This document shows positions 44,359 to 53,635 of a stretch of DNA of 64,000 nt, piece by piece. The translations under genes were made by a program, and so were the position numbers. The number at the start of each line of letters is the position of its first letter. The first letter of the stretch is position 1. The stretch is from the NCBI RefSeq assembly GCF_000294775.2, contig NZ_CP015506.1:3385501-3449500 (forward strand), written 5' to 3'. Under the pieces are notes generated by a model. The model saw only the letters and a list, made by a program, of their open reading frames with translations. It was not told where the DNA came from and made no database searches. Source of the stretch: Cytobacillus oceanisediminis 2691. Its GTDB lineage: Bacteria > Bacillota > Bacilli > Bacillales > Cytobacillaceae.

Positions 44359-44697
44359 CTATTCTTTCACTTCAACCGAAGCTATTTCATCAAACATGAC
44401 CTTCTCAAGAAACCCATCTTCCAATTCCAGATAAATTTTTCTGCCGATGCCGTCCAGCCTGTTTACCCTCCCTGTATATTCGTGGAATAATCCCTCCCGC
44501 CAGACTTTTACTATTAGAAAGAAGGCATATTCCATTGCATAGTGAATTTTGTTTTCATAGTCCTCCAATTCATATTCATCTATAAGCGGCTTGTCTTGTG
44601 CCATTTGTTCAGTTTCCAATTTTCTTAGCATCGCCCGGTGTTCCGGCATGAAGTGGGCTGGCTGCCATTTTATTTTCCCTCTGTCTTTTAGCGGCAT
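44359..44697 (-). CDS. YolD-like protein, SOS regulated
   Basis: A 112-residue protein of the YolD family: DRGKIKWQPAHFMPEHRAML at the start, then KPLIDEYELEDYE and GRVNRLDGIGRKIYL. YolD genes usually sit next to Y-family DNA polymerases (YqjW, UvrX) and are DNA-damage induced. Here no polymerase gene is adjacent, but a perfect LexA box lies 26 bases upstream. ATG 44697 is preferred because GGAGGG lies just upstream; ATG 44712 overlaps that site. Confidence 0.86.
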   Translation of the reverse strand: MPLKDRGKIKWQPAHFMPEHRAMLRKLETEQMAQDKPLIDEYELEDYENKIHYAMEYAFFLIVKVWREGLFHEYTGRVNRLDGIGRKIYLELEDGFLEKVMFDEIASVEVKE

Positions 44698-44722
44698 AGT
44701 AAATCCCTCCATCCCCTATTAT

Positions 44723-44736
44723 AGAACATTTGTTCT
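44723..44736. promoter_or_regulatory. LexA (DinR) box of the yolD-like gene
   Basis: AGAACATTTGTTCT contains GAAC-ATTT-GTTC, the Bacillus SOS core with perfect symmetry. On the - strand a TATAAT box overlaps its downstream edge, so LexA bound here would block the promoter. Confidence 0.85.
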
Positions 44737-44839
44737 GTTTTTAAACCTGTAAAGCACAAAATCTCAAGCTGGTTCATTTGGATAATAAAAGTACGAGTGG
44801 TAAAATAATCTTTAACTCTCTGAAAAGATTGGTGAAACA

Positions 44840-47026
44840 ATGAAGCAGTTTCCTATAAAACACCGGTGGCTCGGACGTTTGCTGGCATCCGATCCCGGGC
44901 TTATCCGATTTCAAAAAGCAGGACGGGCCACTTTAAGTTTAATGGCTTCAGTCTTTACGACTTTGTTCATCATGCAATTGGCTGGTGCTGATGCTGATGC
45001 CGCTCTCACTCCGGCGATAGTGTCCGGAATGGCAGGCATGCTTGGCATCATGATTGTCATGGATGACTCCAAAAAAGGTAAAATGCTCACAACTGGCCTG
45101 CTTGGACTTTCAGCCATGGCAGGGGTATCGATCGGTTCCCTATTGGCGGAAAGCACGGTCTTTATCGATATTGCAATGGTTCTGTTAATCTTCTTAAGCT
45201 TTTATTTGACCCGCTTTGGAGTGCGGTATTTTTCTCTATGCATGATTGCATTCATGACACTTTATTTCGCGTCTATTTTAAAACTATCAGGCAGTCAGCT
45301 TCCATCCTTCTACTTCGGCATTTGGATTGGGATCGCGTATGCTTTCCTGTTCAATTTCATCCTTTTTCAGGACACCGCGAAAAACCTGAAAAGAAGCATT
45401 CGCTCCTTTCATTTCCAAAGTAATTTTACGTTCAATCTCTTAATTGAGGGGATGCAAGCCAAGGAAATGACTCCTCAGCAGCGGGAGGAATTGGGAAGAA
45501 ACGTGCTGAAGCTCAGGGATTATGCTGTCATGGTTTCGGAGTATATAAATGATGAAGATGTTCAAAAATTATGGCCTGGGCTGACCTCTACTCAGCTAAG
45601 GTTATATATTTTTGATGCAGGTATGCTGATTGAAACACTGACAGACTCAATTAGAAGCTTAAAAAAAGCAAATGCCCTTGAAATTGATGAGCTGAGAAAA
45701 CTCCTGGTTTGGGTAACCCGTTCTCTTCGCGATGCTGAAGTTCTTGCCCAACAATATGAAGAACAAAATCTGCGTGAAGCAGAGCTTGCTGTACAGGCCC
45801 TCCGCCTGCTTATTATTGATTTGTTCAGCCGGGAAGACAAACCTGCAGGATGGCTGTTTCTGATCAGGCGGATCGAGTCCATTGCGAACCATGTCATCGA
45901 GGGCGGCATAACCATACAGCAGGCACTTCATAAAATGAAAGACAATGAGATTAAATTATCTGAAGAGGCAGCTGAAGGCGAAAGTGAAGATGAACCATCT
46001 GAAGAAGATAAGGGCATCAAACCTTCCACCAAAAAAGCTTTTCAGGCATTGACTGCTGCAATCATTTCCATCATTGCCGGCCAGATTCTTTCGCCTGACC
46101 AGCCTTATTGGGTTCTTTTAACAGCTTTTATTGTTTTGCTCGGTACCGAATCGATCGGGCGCATTTATACGAAAGGTTTTCAGCGGTCGGTTGGAACAAT
46201 TATTGGAGCAGTAATTGGATTTACACTTGCAAGAGTGGTCAGCGGCCATTCCGTCCTTGAAATAACGCTGATTTTTGCAGCGGTTTTTTTCGCCTTTTAT
46301 TTGTTTGAGGTCTCCTATACGTTAATGAGCATGTTTATAACGATGCTGGTTGCTTTTATGTATGACCTTTTACTTGGAGGAATTACATTTTCCCTTATCA
46401 GTGCAAGGGTAATCGATACAATTGCCGGTGCCGGCATTGCATTCGGAGTTTCCTTATTTATTTTCCCAAAGAAAACGAAGGAAAAAGTGGCGGATACCTT
46501 AAATGACTACTTACAAGAACTGAAACCGTATGTCACTGAGTATGTGAGAAGCTTCCGGGAAGATGTGAACGTTAAGGAGCTTTCAGGCAAAGGCTTCTTA
46601 TTGGATCAAAAACTTAAAACCATAAACGTTGAAGCACAATCTCTGATAAAAAAACCCGGATCCCCGCGCCATGCTGACGTTAACAGATGGATTACACTAT
46701 TTTCAGCCATCAACTATTATGCAAGACACCTTGTGGCTTCCTCCTACCGAAAAGGATTCGACTATCCCGATGAGCTGGTCGATGTTTTCATAAGGATTGA
46801 AGAAAAGCTTGAATTAAATATTGAGACATTAATGGATTTGATTAAAGATAGCGGAGACGGCATGCTTGTGTATAGTCTTGAAAATGAAAGGGAACAAATT
46901 GAACGATTGGCACCAGCAAGGCAGCAATCCCAGCGTGATTTGATTCATCACCTTTATTTCGTCTGGAGAATCAATAAAGCGATTATGGAATTGGCAGAAG
47001 ATCTTGGTGCAGGGAAGGAGCAATAA
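44840..47026 (+). CDS. FUSC-family membrane protein (aromatic acid exporter type)
   Basis: A 728-residue protein with two blocks of about six membrane helices (residues ~30-175 and ~395-550), a helical cytosolic middle and a long cytosolic C-terminus. The layout fits FUSC/YccS/AaeB proteins, which export fusaric acid, p-hydroxybenzoate or similar. The second block holds QILSPDQPYWVLLTAFIVLL and RSVGTIIGAVIGFTLA, typical of the family. The ribosome site GGTGA is weak. No membrane-fusion partner is nearby, as usual in Gram-positives. Confidence 0.83.
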   Translation: MKQFPIKHRWLGRLLASDPGLIRFQKAGRATLSLMASVFTTLFIMQLAGADADAALTPAIVSGMAGMLGIMIVMDDSKKGKMLTTGLLGLSAMAGVSIGSLLAESTVFIDIAMVLLIFLSFYLTRFGVRYFSLCMIAFMTLYFASILKLSGSQLPSFYFGIWIGIAYAFLFNFILFQDTAKNLKRSIRSFHFQSNFTFNLLIEGMQAKEMTPQQREELGRNVLKLRDYAVMVSEYINDEDVQKLWPGLTSTQLRLYIFDAGMLIETLTDSIRSLKKANALEIDELRKLLVWVTRSLRDAEVLAQQYEEQNLREAELAVQALRLLIIDLFSREDKPAGWLFLIRRIESIANHVIEGGITIQQALHKMKDNEIKLSEEAAEGESEDEPSEEDKGIKPSTKKAFQALTAAIISIIAGQILSPDQPYWVLLTAFIVLLGTESIGRIYTKGFQRSVGTIIGAVIGFTLARVVSGHSVLEITLIFAAVFFAFYLFEVSYTLMSMFITMLVAFMYDLLLGGITFSLISARVIDTIAGAGIAFGVSLFIFPKKTKEKVADTLNDYLQELKPYVTEYVRSFREDVNVKELSGKGFLLDQKLKTINVEAQSLIKKPGSPRHADVNRWITLFSAINYYARHLVASSYRKGFDYPDELVDVFIRIEEKLELNIETLMDLIKDSGDGMLVYSLENEREQIERLAPARQQSQRDLIHHLYFVWRINKAIMELAEDLGAGKEQ

Positions 47027-47128
47027 TCCTCCTTCTCTTTTATATGAATTGGGAGATGCTATTTCAGGATCAATACTAGATTAATTTGCACATTCACATT
47101 CTCAATGTACATCAAAAAAAAGAGTATG

Positions 47129-47163
47129 AAAAAAGGAATCGGATTGCTCCGATTCCTTTTATT
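47129..47163 (+). terminator. Bidirectional terminator between FUSC and DUF1450 genes
   Basis: AAAAGGAATCGG and CCGATTCCTTTT arms around a short loop. It overlaps the stop codon of the convergent DUF1450 gene. Confidence 0.88.
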
Positions 47164-47428
47164 TCTTTACTTCTTCTTTCAATTTTATCAATAATTCATC
47201 CGAATTCTCCGCTGCAATCAGCTTCCCGTCCACCAGGGCATAAGGTGATTGCCTGCATTCTTTGCATCTGCTCTGGCATTCGTATTCTTTATAGTTAATA
47301 TTCTTCTGGCTCAGAAATTGATTAAATGCAGCCAAACTCTCTTCTTTTAAAAATTCATCCAGATTCCGCTGACAAAATTCAATCGAAGCCGTTTTTTGCT
47401 TTGAGAATAGTTTGTTGATGAGTTTCAC
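47159..47428 (-). CDS. DUF1450 (YuzB-like) protein
   Basis: An 89-residue protein of the DUF1450 family. Cysteines are at EFCQRN and in the cluster CQSRCKECRQSPYALVDGKLI, a thioredoxin-like ferredoxin layout that may bind an iron-sulfur cluster. GTG is the start, after a purine-rich AGAAGGAAG site. The role is unknown; it directly follows the prolyl hydroxylase gene in the same direction. Confidence 0.8.
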   Translation of the reverse strand: MKLINKLFSKQKTASIEFCQRNLDEFLKEESLAAFNQFLSQKNINYKEYECQSRCKECRQSPYALVDGKLIAAENSDELLIKLKEEVKK

Positions 47429-47464
47429 CTGATCAAACTTCCTTCTGATTATTCTTTAAAAACT

Positions 47465-48313
47465 CTAATGGCAATATATATTGCTTTCCCTAATCCATTT
47501 GGTAGCAGCCCATTTTTCTCCCTTTCTTACAGGCACACTGCTATGGACTGACAATCGGTCCAGCTGACCCTGAGCATTGCCATAATGGAAGTAAATGGCC
47601 GCTCCCTTTTTGGGAACAAATGAAAGTCCAGCTTTAGAAAAGACCGTTTCACCGCCATCCTCCACATCATTCAAATAGATGAGGAACGTTCCAACCCTCT
47701 GTCCGCCTTTGCTGGCATCCGCCATGTGGGGGGGAAAGAAATCAAAGTGAGGCTTATATTCTTCACCCAATCCATAGTTTAAGATCTGAAGGCCTTCACC
47801 ATTTTCTGCAGGATAACCGGTCAATTCAGCAATCCTCGTTTCGATTCTTTCGACCAGTTCATTTTCTTTAAGCCGGAAAGCCATGCTCTTGCTTGTCCTT
47901 CCTGAACCCGCCCGTTCTTCTCCAGAACCCCTATCCACCACCAGGGATGGCTGCAGCCGGCTCCTTGAAAGACTGATAAGCTCATCACATTCTTCTGAGC
48001 TGAGCACCTGATCCAAATGGAGCACAAATGGCTTTTCATTTCTGGAAAGCACTATTACGTCCTTATCACTCGTATGAAGGATATTCCCCTTCCTGCCTAT
48101 TTCGGGGACTTCATAAGTATATCGAATCTGCTGCCCTTCTGTCGTCTTAATTGCTTCATTTCCAACAATTTTAAATAAAGTCTCATATGCAAACCGGTTA
48201 TCGAAACCCTTCTTAATCAAAGCGTTCGCAAGCGCAATCGGACTCACATCACTTTTTAGCGCACCCACAATCCAATCCTTTAGTTCATCTGATATCTGCA
48301 TAATCTTCGTCAT
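47465..48313 (-). CDS. 2OG-Fe(II) oxygenase, prolyl 4-hydroxylase family (long form)
   Basis: A 282-residue prolyl hydroxylase. The catalytic domain (about 85-282) has iron ligands His189 and Asp191 in HFDFF and His257, with Lys267 for 2-oxoglutarate in RKGEKWAATKW. An extra N-terminal helical domain (~80 residues; ALANALIKKGFDNRFAYETL) is absent from the paralogue at 283-927 and may bind the substrate, as in related P4H proteins. GGGGGAAG precedes two adjacent ATGs; the second (48313) has the better 5-base spacing. The protein hydroxylated is unknown. Confidence 0.9.
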   Translation of the reverse strand: MTKIMQISDELKDWIVGALKSDVSPIALANALIKKGFDNRFAYETLFKIVGNEAIKTTEGQQIRYTYEVPEIGRKGNILHTSDKDVIVLSRNEKPFVLHLDQVLSSEECDELISLSRSRLQPSLVVDRGSGEERAGSGRTSKSMAFRLKENELVERIETRIAELTGYPAENGEGLQILNYGLGEEYKPHFDFFPPHMADASKGGQRVGTFLIYLNDVEDGGETVFSKAGLSFVPKKGAAIYFHYGNAQGQLDRLSVHSSVPVRKGEKWAATKWIRESNIYCH

Positions 48314-48487
48314 CATCTTCCCCCTGTATGACTCAATGAAAACATCCGTTAGCCAGATATAGAAATATATGTATTTTATTATACTATTATTAATGAATGA
48401 ACTGAATCGATTTACCTGGTAACTCAGATAGTTCAAATTTGCATATAAACTGATTCTCTTTAGAGTGCCGTTTTAAATTCTTATAGA

Positions 48488-48742
48488 TTCATGGCAACAG
48501 TTTTCTCGGCGCTGCTCCCATTTTCGGCTTCATGACTGCCTCATGGCGACCGTTTTCTTACCGCTGCTCTCTTTTTCGGCTTCATGACTGCCTCATGGCG
48601 ATCGTTTTCTTCTCGCTCCACGACTTTTCGGCTTCATGAAGCTTTCATGGCGACTGTTTTCTTCTCGCTTCACGACTTTTCGGCTTCATGGAGCCTTCAT
48701 GGCGACTGTTTCTCAGCGCTGTTCTCATTTTGGGCTTCAGGA
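48488..48742 (+). repeat. 52-bp tandem repeat array B (5 copies)
   Basis: The anchor ATGGC recurs at 48491, 48543, 48595, 48647 and 48699, exactly 52 bp apart. Conserved blocks are ATGGCGAC, GTTTTCT, CGCT and TTTTCGGCTTCATG. Copies 3 and 4 carry TTCTTCTCGC, the segment also seen in families A and C. Around CTTCAT the units can fold (GGCT/AGCC in copy 4; the 12-bp palindrome GCTTCATGAAGC in copy 3). It lies between the MarR terminator and the 5' side of the prolyl hydroxylase gene. Confidence 0.92.
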
Positions 48743-48749
48743 CCTTCAC

Positions 48750-48784
48750 AAAAAAAACAGGATAGAGCATCCCACTCCATCCTG
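48750..48784 (-). terminator. Terminator of the MarR gene
   Basis: On the - strand, CAGGAT and ATCCTG arms with GAG/CTC inner pairing, then eight T. It separates the MarR gene from array B. Confidence 0.92.
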
Positions 48785-48789
48785 CACCG

Positions 48790-49221
48790 CTAATTACCCT
48801 CCATATTTCTTCTCATTTTCATTAAAACATCGTCAACAATTCTCAGCTCTTCCTTCGTAATACCCGATGTGACGATCGAGTGAAACTCCTCTGTGATGGG
48901 ATATACATGTTCACTGAGATTTTTGCCGTTTTCGGTTAGATAAACATTCAGAGATCTGCTGTCCTCTTTATTCATGCTTTTTTTGATAAAGCCTTTCTTT
49001 TCAAGACTGCTCAGCATTCTGGCAATGTTAGATTTATCTTTATCCAGCCGCCTGGCGATTTCATTTTGGCTTAATCCGTCTTCTTCCCAGAGAAGCATTA
49101 GAATCAGGTTCTGCTCCGGGGCAATATTTAAGTGGGCTAATTTAGTCTTAATATAGCTTGTTAAGGTCAGGTCTATTTGATGGATCTTAATGCTTATATA
49201 GTCATTAAATCTGGTTTTCAT
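48790..49221 (-). CDS. MarR family transcriptional regulator
   Basis: A 143-residue winged-helix dimer protein. The recognition region is LSQNEIARRLDKDKSNIARM and the wing MNKEDSRSLNVYLTENG carries the conserved Asp-Arg of MarR proteins. GGGGATTTTAA precedes the ATG. The neighbours on either side are a prolyl hydroxylase and KtrB; no clear target is indicated. No cysteine suggests redox sensing, so the ligand is unknown. Confidence 0.88.
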   Translation of the reverse strand: MKTRFNDYISIKIHQIDLTLTSYIKTKLAHLNIAPEQNLILMLLWEEDGLSQNEIARRLDKDKSNIARMLSSLEKKGFIKKSMNKEDSRSLNVYLTENGKNLSEHVYPITEEFHSIVTSGITKEELRIVDDVLMKMRRNMEGN

Positions 49222-49305
49222 TTAAAATCCCCTATCCTATTTATGGTGGAAAATTTTATTGAAACTAAATTATTCTGTCCTATACACCAGATAACTTTCC
49301 TTCAC

Positions 49306-50655
49306 TTATCCAATCATGATTTTCTCTTCTGCAAATTTATATTTGGCCTTTCCTTTTCTTCGGGCAAGTGCAAAAGCGATTGTGATTGGCCCTACTCTTC
49401 CTGCAAACATCATAAATGCAATTACCCCTTTTCCTGTTGCACTTAATTCAGGTGTGAGCCCCATCGACATGCCTACCGTGCCAAAAGCGGATATCACCTC
49501 GAATAAAAGGACGTTCAATGGAGCATTTTCTGTTATGGATAAAATAAATAAGATAAAGAAGATGAATCCTATTGAATAGACGGTTATTGTAAAAGCTCTG
49601 ACAATAAGATCCTTTGGAATTCGCCTTCCCATCAGGCTCACTTCATCTTCTTCCTTTATCAGCGCTCTGACTGCAAGAAAAATCAAGACAAAGGTAGTGA
49701 CTTTAATGCCGCCGGCGGTACCTCCTGATCCCCCTCCAATGAACATGAGCAGCATTGTTACCAGCTGCGAACCTAAAGTTAATTCGCCAGTATTCAAAGA
49801 ATTAAATCCAGCCGTTCTCGGGACCACACCATGAAAAAAAGCCCCCAATAGTTTATCTTTTAAAGGCAAATTGGCAAGTGTCCCAGGATTATCATATTCA
49901 AGCGCAAAGATAAATACTGTTCCGAGAATGTTAAGAATCAGCGTCATCAGGAGGACCAATTTTGTATGCAAAGAGAGCTTTTTCAAACTCTTGTTTCTTT
50001 TTACATCAAGTACAACGATATAGCCGATACCTCCGATTATTAACAGGAAGCTGAGTGTCATGATGACAGTAAAATCACCAGCATATTCAGTAACGCTCCT
50101 GAATTGGCCCATTATATCGAATCCGGCATTATTAAAGGCAGAAACCGAATGGAAAATGCCATAATACAATGAGCGGGGAAAGCCAAAATCGGACGACCAG
50201 CGAATAGCCAATATCAATGCACCGATCATTTCAGCGATTAATGTAAAGCCGACAACGAATTTAACCAGCCTGACCATCCCTTCAATCGAAAGCTGATTTA
50301 AAGATTCCTGGATCATCAGCCTTCCTTTCAAACCAATGTTCTTTCCAAGCATGATAGCTATGAGAACCCCAAATGTCATAAATCCAAGGCCGCCAATCTG
50401 TATGAGGACCATCAGTACAATCTGGCCAAAAACAGTAAATGTGGTTTGGGTATCCACTACCACGAGACCTGTTACACATACAGCAGAAGTCGCCTCAAAA
50501 AGTGCATCGATAAACGATAAATGATGTCTGTCTTTCGTAGCAAAAGGCAGCATCAGCAGCAGTGTGCCTACACCAATTAAGATTAAGAAACCGACCGAAA
50601 GCATTTGTGCCGGATTCATTTTTATCCAGTTATAGGATCGTCCCATTCTCCTCAT
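49306..50655 (-). CDS. ktrB: K+ channel-like uptake subunit KtrB
   Basis: A 449-residue membrane protein of the TrkH/KtrB family made of four M1-P-M2 units. Selectivity segments include ATSAVCVTGLVVVD, HSVSAFNNAGFDI, GGSGGTAGGIKVTT and SAFGTVGMSMGLTPELS. With the KtrA ring it takes up K+. ATG 50655 follows AAGGAG by 9 bases; the upstream TTG overlaps it. It is second in a ktrA-ktrB operon behind a c-di-AMP riboswitch, as in B. subtilis yuaA-yubG. Confidence 0.92.
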   Translation of the reverse strand: MRRMGRSYNWIKMNPAQMLSVGFLILIGVGTLLLMLPFATKDRHHLSFIDALFEATSAVCVTGLVVVDTQTTFTVFGQIVLMVLIQIGGLGFMTFGVLIAIMLGKNIGLKGRLMIQESLNQLSIEGMVRLVKFVVGFTLIAEMIGALILAIRWSSDFGFPRSLYYGIFHSVSAFNNAGFDIMGQFRSVTEYAGDFTVIMTLSFLLIIGGIGYIVVLDVKRNKSLKKLSLHTKLVLLMTLILNILGTVFIFALEYDNPGTLANLPLKDKLLGAFFHGVVPRTAGFNSLNTGELTLGSQLVTMLLMFIGGGSGGTAGGIKVTTFVLIFLAVRALIKEEDEVSLMGRRIPKDLIVRAFTITVYSIGFIFFILFILSITENAPLNVLLFEVISAFGTVGMSMGLTPELSATGKGVIAFMMFAGRVGPITIAFALARRKGKAKYKFAEEKIMIG

Positions 50656-50718
50656 TCTTTTATGCTCCTTATACAATATAAGGCTAACCCCTTATTGGTA
50701 TTTTTTTATCGGCAAGGC

Positions 50719-51375
50719 TTATACTCCATGCCTCTCAAATCTGCCAATCCCTTTATTGTGTCCCATTACAATCAGGACGTCGCCCTTTAAAATAACCTCT
50801 TCAGCTGATGGAGTAACGATTATTTCCTTCCCGCGCTGAATCCCCACGATATTACAGCCATACTTTGCCCTAATATTCAATTCAGAAAGGGATTTTCCGG
50901 CAATTTTATCTGTAGCCACAATCTCAACCATACTGTAATCTTCAGACAGCTCAATATAATCAATCATTTTTTCCGAAACAATATGGTGGGCAATCCGCTT
51001 AGCCATATCCCGCTCCGGGTGGATAACACGATCAACGCCAATTTTTTCGAGCACCCTGGCATGATACTCATTATGTGCCTTTGCCCACACCTTTGGAATC
51101 CCCATTTCTTTTAATAACAAGGATGTCAATATACTGGACTCAATGTTTTCACCAAATGAAACAAATGCATGATCGATATTTTTTATCCCTGATTGCTTTA
51201 TGGCAGCTTCATCAATGCCATTGATTTGAACTGCATATGTCACAAACTGTGCGTATTGATTTACTTTCTCCTGGTCTACATCAATTGCGAGCACTTCCAC
51301 TCCCAATTCATGAAATTCCTTTACGAGACTTCCGCCAAAGCGGCCTAAACCAAATACTGCATACTGTTTTTTCAT
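50719..51375 (-). CDS. ktrA: K+ uptake regulator KtrA (RCK protein)
   Basis: A 218-residue cytosolic gating subunit. RCK_N holds the ATP/ADP site GLGRFGGS (G9, G11, G14) with VLAIDVD, and RCK_C (about 135-218) is where c-di-AMP binds in KtrA homologues. ATG 51375 follows AGAAGGGA by 9 bases. It is the first gene of the operon and lies directly behind the riboswitch terminator, so second-messenger control acts on both RNA and protein, as known for KtrA. Confidence 0.92.
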   Translation of the reverse strand: MKKQYAVFGLGRFGGSLVKEFHELGVEVLAIDVDQEKVNQYAQFVTYAVQINGIDEAAIKQSGIKNIDHAFVSFGENIESSILTSLLLKEMGIPKVWAKAHNEYHARVLEKIGVDRVIHPERDMAKRIAHHIVSEKMIDYIELSEDYSMVEIVATDKIAGKSLSELNIRAKYGCNIVGIQRGKEIIVTPSAEEVILKGDVLIVMGHNKGIGRFERHGV

Positions 51376-51407
51376 TGAAGAAATTCCCTTCTTTTTGAAA
51401 ATGAACA

Positions 51408-51436
51408 CAAAAAAACCACTCTTAAAAAAAGAATGG
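51408..51436 (-). terminator. Attenuator terminator of the ktrAB riboswitch
   Basis: On the - strand, CCATTCTT and AAGAGTGG (one G-T pair) around a T-rich loop, then seven T. It ends just before the ktrA ribosome site region. Confidence 0.88.
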
Positions 51437-51468
51437 CCAATGGTTTCCATCAACCCTTCCCTCGATTC

Positions 51469-51593
51469 GGCTTACGGAGTTAGCTGTCGGATTAGGGATT
51501 GAGAGTATCCCTTCTTAGCCTTAATATGCTAAGATTCACCCCAAGATAAACCAGGTTTATCAAAATTGGTTCCCCCGCTCATAATGATTCAGC
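51469..51593 (-). promoter_or_regulatory. c-di-AMP (ydaO/yuaA) riboswitch of ktrAB
   Basis: On the - strand the conserved blocks of the class appear in order: GAGCGGGGGAACC, TTGGGGTGAATC, AGGGATACTCTCAATCCC, then ATCCGACAGCTAACTCCG and GTAAGCC. It is followed by a terminator, so c-di-AMP binding should stop transcription of ktrAB when K+ is ample. Confidence 0.95.
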
Positions 51594-51671
51594 AAAAAGG
51601 TTACTATGAAATTAATAAATATAAATTACTCCCATGGAAATCTCTTGTCAATCTTTTTTTCAAAGTAAGTA

Positions 51672-51707
51672 AAATAAAAAGCACTTCCCAGTAACGGAAA
51701 GTGCTTT
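51672..51707 (-). terminator. Terminator of the secreted nuclease gene
   Basis: On the - strand, AAGCACTT and AAGTGCTT arms, then TTTATTTT. Confidence 0.87.
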
Positions 51708-51715
51708 CCTGAAGA

Positions 51716-52879
51716 TTATTCCCAAATTGCTGATGCCCACTCGGGATGATCTATAAATGGATTGCGGTTATGCTGGTAATCAGAATAGATGATTTCGTTT
51801 CTTCTCCGCTCGTTATCGTCTACCGGATCTTCCTTATGCCACTCAAGCAGGACAGACATTTTGCCATGATAAGGAGCAGAGCCATTATTGACCTGATTGT
51901 TTAGCTCCAGATCCACTTCTCCGCTGTCTCCTTCATAACGGACAGCCATATAAAAAAGCATCCTCGCAACATCGCCTTTTACTGTATCCCTGGGTTCCCA
52001 GGAATCTGAATCATAGTAGTTTCCCAGTGCCTCTGAATGCTGGGTGCCCCCATCGTCAAAGTCAAGATTCCCTCTCGAGCTATTTACTGAAGCATCTGTT
52101 GGCCGCAAATGATGCAAGTCTGTTCCCGGACCCATAGCTGTTCCAAAGTCCCCGTGAGATTTAGCCCAAACATGCTCCCTGTTCCAATCATTGACGCCAG
52201 AACCATTGGTGAATTTCCCCTGAGAGCGGCCAGTATACAAAAGAATGACGTTATTGGGATTGGCAGGATCTTCATCTGTCTCACGCAGTGCTTCCCATAC
52301 ATTCGAATAGGAAATTTCCGTGTGATCATCAATGATAGTGTGGAGGGCTGTTTTTAAAGCCTCCCCTGTTTTTCCGTTTGCAGCATCATAATATCCTCCT
52401 GGTTCAGGGCCGGGAATGACTGTTCCATCACCAGCTTGTTCGAAGGCCGTCCCATCTTTTAGCCCGGGATGAGAGAAATAGGCGGTAAGTGTTCCGGTTA
52501 CCTTAATTTTTTCTCCAATCAAGGATGGATTGGATTTTAAGCCGAAAGCAGAGCGAAACGTGGAAGGAATTTGAACATAAAGCATCTTAGCTGTGCTGGT
52601 CTCTGATGGACTATCCGCCAGGGCCAAAGCATAGTCATTAGGAAACTGGCTTGAAATAACCGTATTTGCCGCAGTCGGCTGTCCAACCACATAGCCTTGA
52701 ACAGTTTTGGAAGAGTTGTTTTGAGTATTGATTCCCTGTGAAACGGAATAAGGTGATGTCCAGGAGCCATCCCCGGCAGCTGCCCTAGTTATAGAATTTT
52801 GAATGGGCTGCATCACGATCAGAATGACAGTAACCAGAATAAAAGTTAACAGCAGGCCTTTTTTCTTACGATTCAGCAT
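51716..52879 (-). CDS. Secreted endonuclease I-type nuclease (Bsn/YurI-like) with N-terminal OB-like domain
   Basis: A 387-residue exported nuclease. Residues ~8-33 are a signal peptide (LLLTFILVTVILIVM, cleavage near AAAGD). Residues ~40-150 form an OB-like, DUF6359-type domain also found in YhcR. The catalytic endonuclease I domain (~160-387) has the His-Me finger WNREHVWAKSHG and DLHHLRPTDASVN. It would degrade extracellular RNA or DNA to nucleotides. B. subtilis Bsn lacks the extra domain. GGAGG precedes the ATG. Confidence 0.88.
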   Translation of the reverse strand: MLNRKKKGLLLTFILVTVILIVMQPIQNSITRAAAGDGSWTSPYSVSQGINTQNNSSKTVQGYVVGQPTAANTVISSQFPNDYALALADSPSETSTAKMLYVQIPSTFRSAFGLKSNPSLIGEKIKVTGTLTAYFSHPGLKDGTAFEQAGDGTVIPGPEPGGYYDAANGKTGEALKTALHTIIDDHTEISYSNVWEALRETDEDPANPNNVILLYTGRSQGKFTNGSGVNDWNREHVWAKSHGDFGTAMGPGTDLHHLRPTDASVNSSRGNLDFDDGGTQHSEALGNYYDSDSWEPRDTVKGDVARMLFYMAVRYEGDSGEVDLELNNQVNNGSAPYHGKMSVLLEWHKEDPVDDNERRRNEIIYSDYQHNRNPFIDHPEWASAIWE

Positions 52880-53046
52880 TCATTCGCCTCCATATTTTTT
52901 TGAATGGACTTAAATAATCTGAAAAGTCACAATTCCACACAAGTATAAATGAACACCTTCGGCCATATCATGAGGTTTTGGTCCCAAAAGTTTACTTTTC
53001 ACACAGAATTTACAAACTTAACTTTGATGCAATTTTTTTAAAGTGC

Positions 53047-53571
53047 TTACTTTTTTAAAATGCCCAGATACTCAATCCAAGGACCAACATCAGTTCTGTA
53101 TCTATTTGCCAATACTCGAGAAATCTGTGAAATATGCGTAAGGTCATGCACAGCCCAAGTGGAAATCAATTCCCTGACTCTGACTGGTCCAAATGCTGGA
53201 TGAAGCCCTGTCTTTTCGAAATGAATTTCCAGATCAGTTATACCCCTAAGCATGGCCAAATTTTTCATTCTAAGGGTCTTAAAGACTTCAAGCTTTTCTT
53301 CAAGTGATAGACTCTCTGACACATTTAAATGAGCAAAGCGGTCAAATGGGGGGAAGGGCTTGCTTTCCCCTTCCTGCAGAATAAATTTCAGCCGTGGAAT
53401 CCAATTTTTCTCCTCGCCATCAATCAAATGATCAACCACTTCGGCAGCATTCCACGTGCCTTCCCCTTCATTGCCATTAAGCCATTCCGAAGATAGACCG
53501 CTTAGTAATGCATCCAGCGTATGGGGTGTACGTTCAAGAATCTCAATAGCTTCTCTTAAATTAAAATTCAT
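53047..53571 (-). CDS. DinB-superfamily protein (YfiT-like)
   Basis: A 174-residue four-helix protein. The three metal-binding histidines are in [10 protein letters not shown] and [10 protein letters not shown], the DinB triad. Members include Zn- or Ni-dependent thiol transferases such as bacillithiol S-transferase BstA. The entry resembles the YfiT/DinB_2 group. The substrate is unknown. It sits 64 bases after the serine hydrolase gene in the same direction. Confidence 0.83.
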   Translation of the reverse strand: MNFNLREAIEILERTPHTLDALLSGLSSEWLNGNEGEGTWNAAEVVDHLIDGEEKNWIPRLKFILQEGESKPFPPFDRFAHLNVSESLSLEEKLEVFKTLRMKNLAMLRGITDLEIHFEKTGLHPAFGPVRVRELISTWAVHDLTHISQISRVLANRYRTDVGPWIEYLGILKK

Positions 53572-53635
53572 ATAACCGCTCCTTTATAAACAGACCCGAT
53601 TAGATACAAAAAATAAGCACCTGTACATAGCTCAT

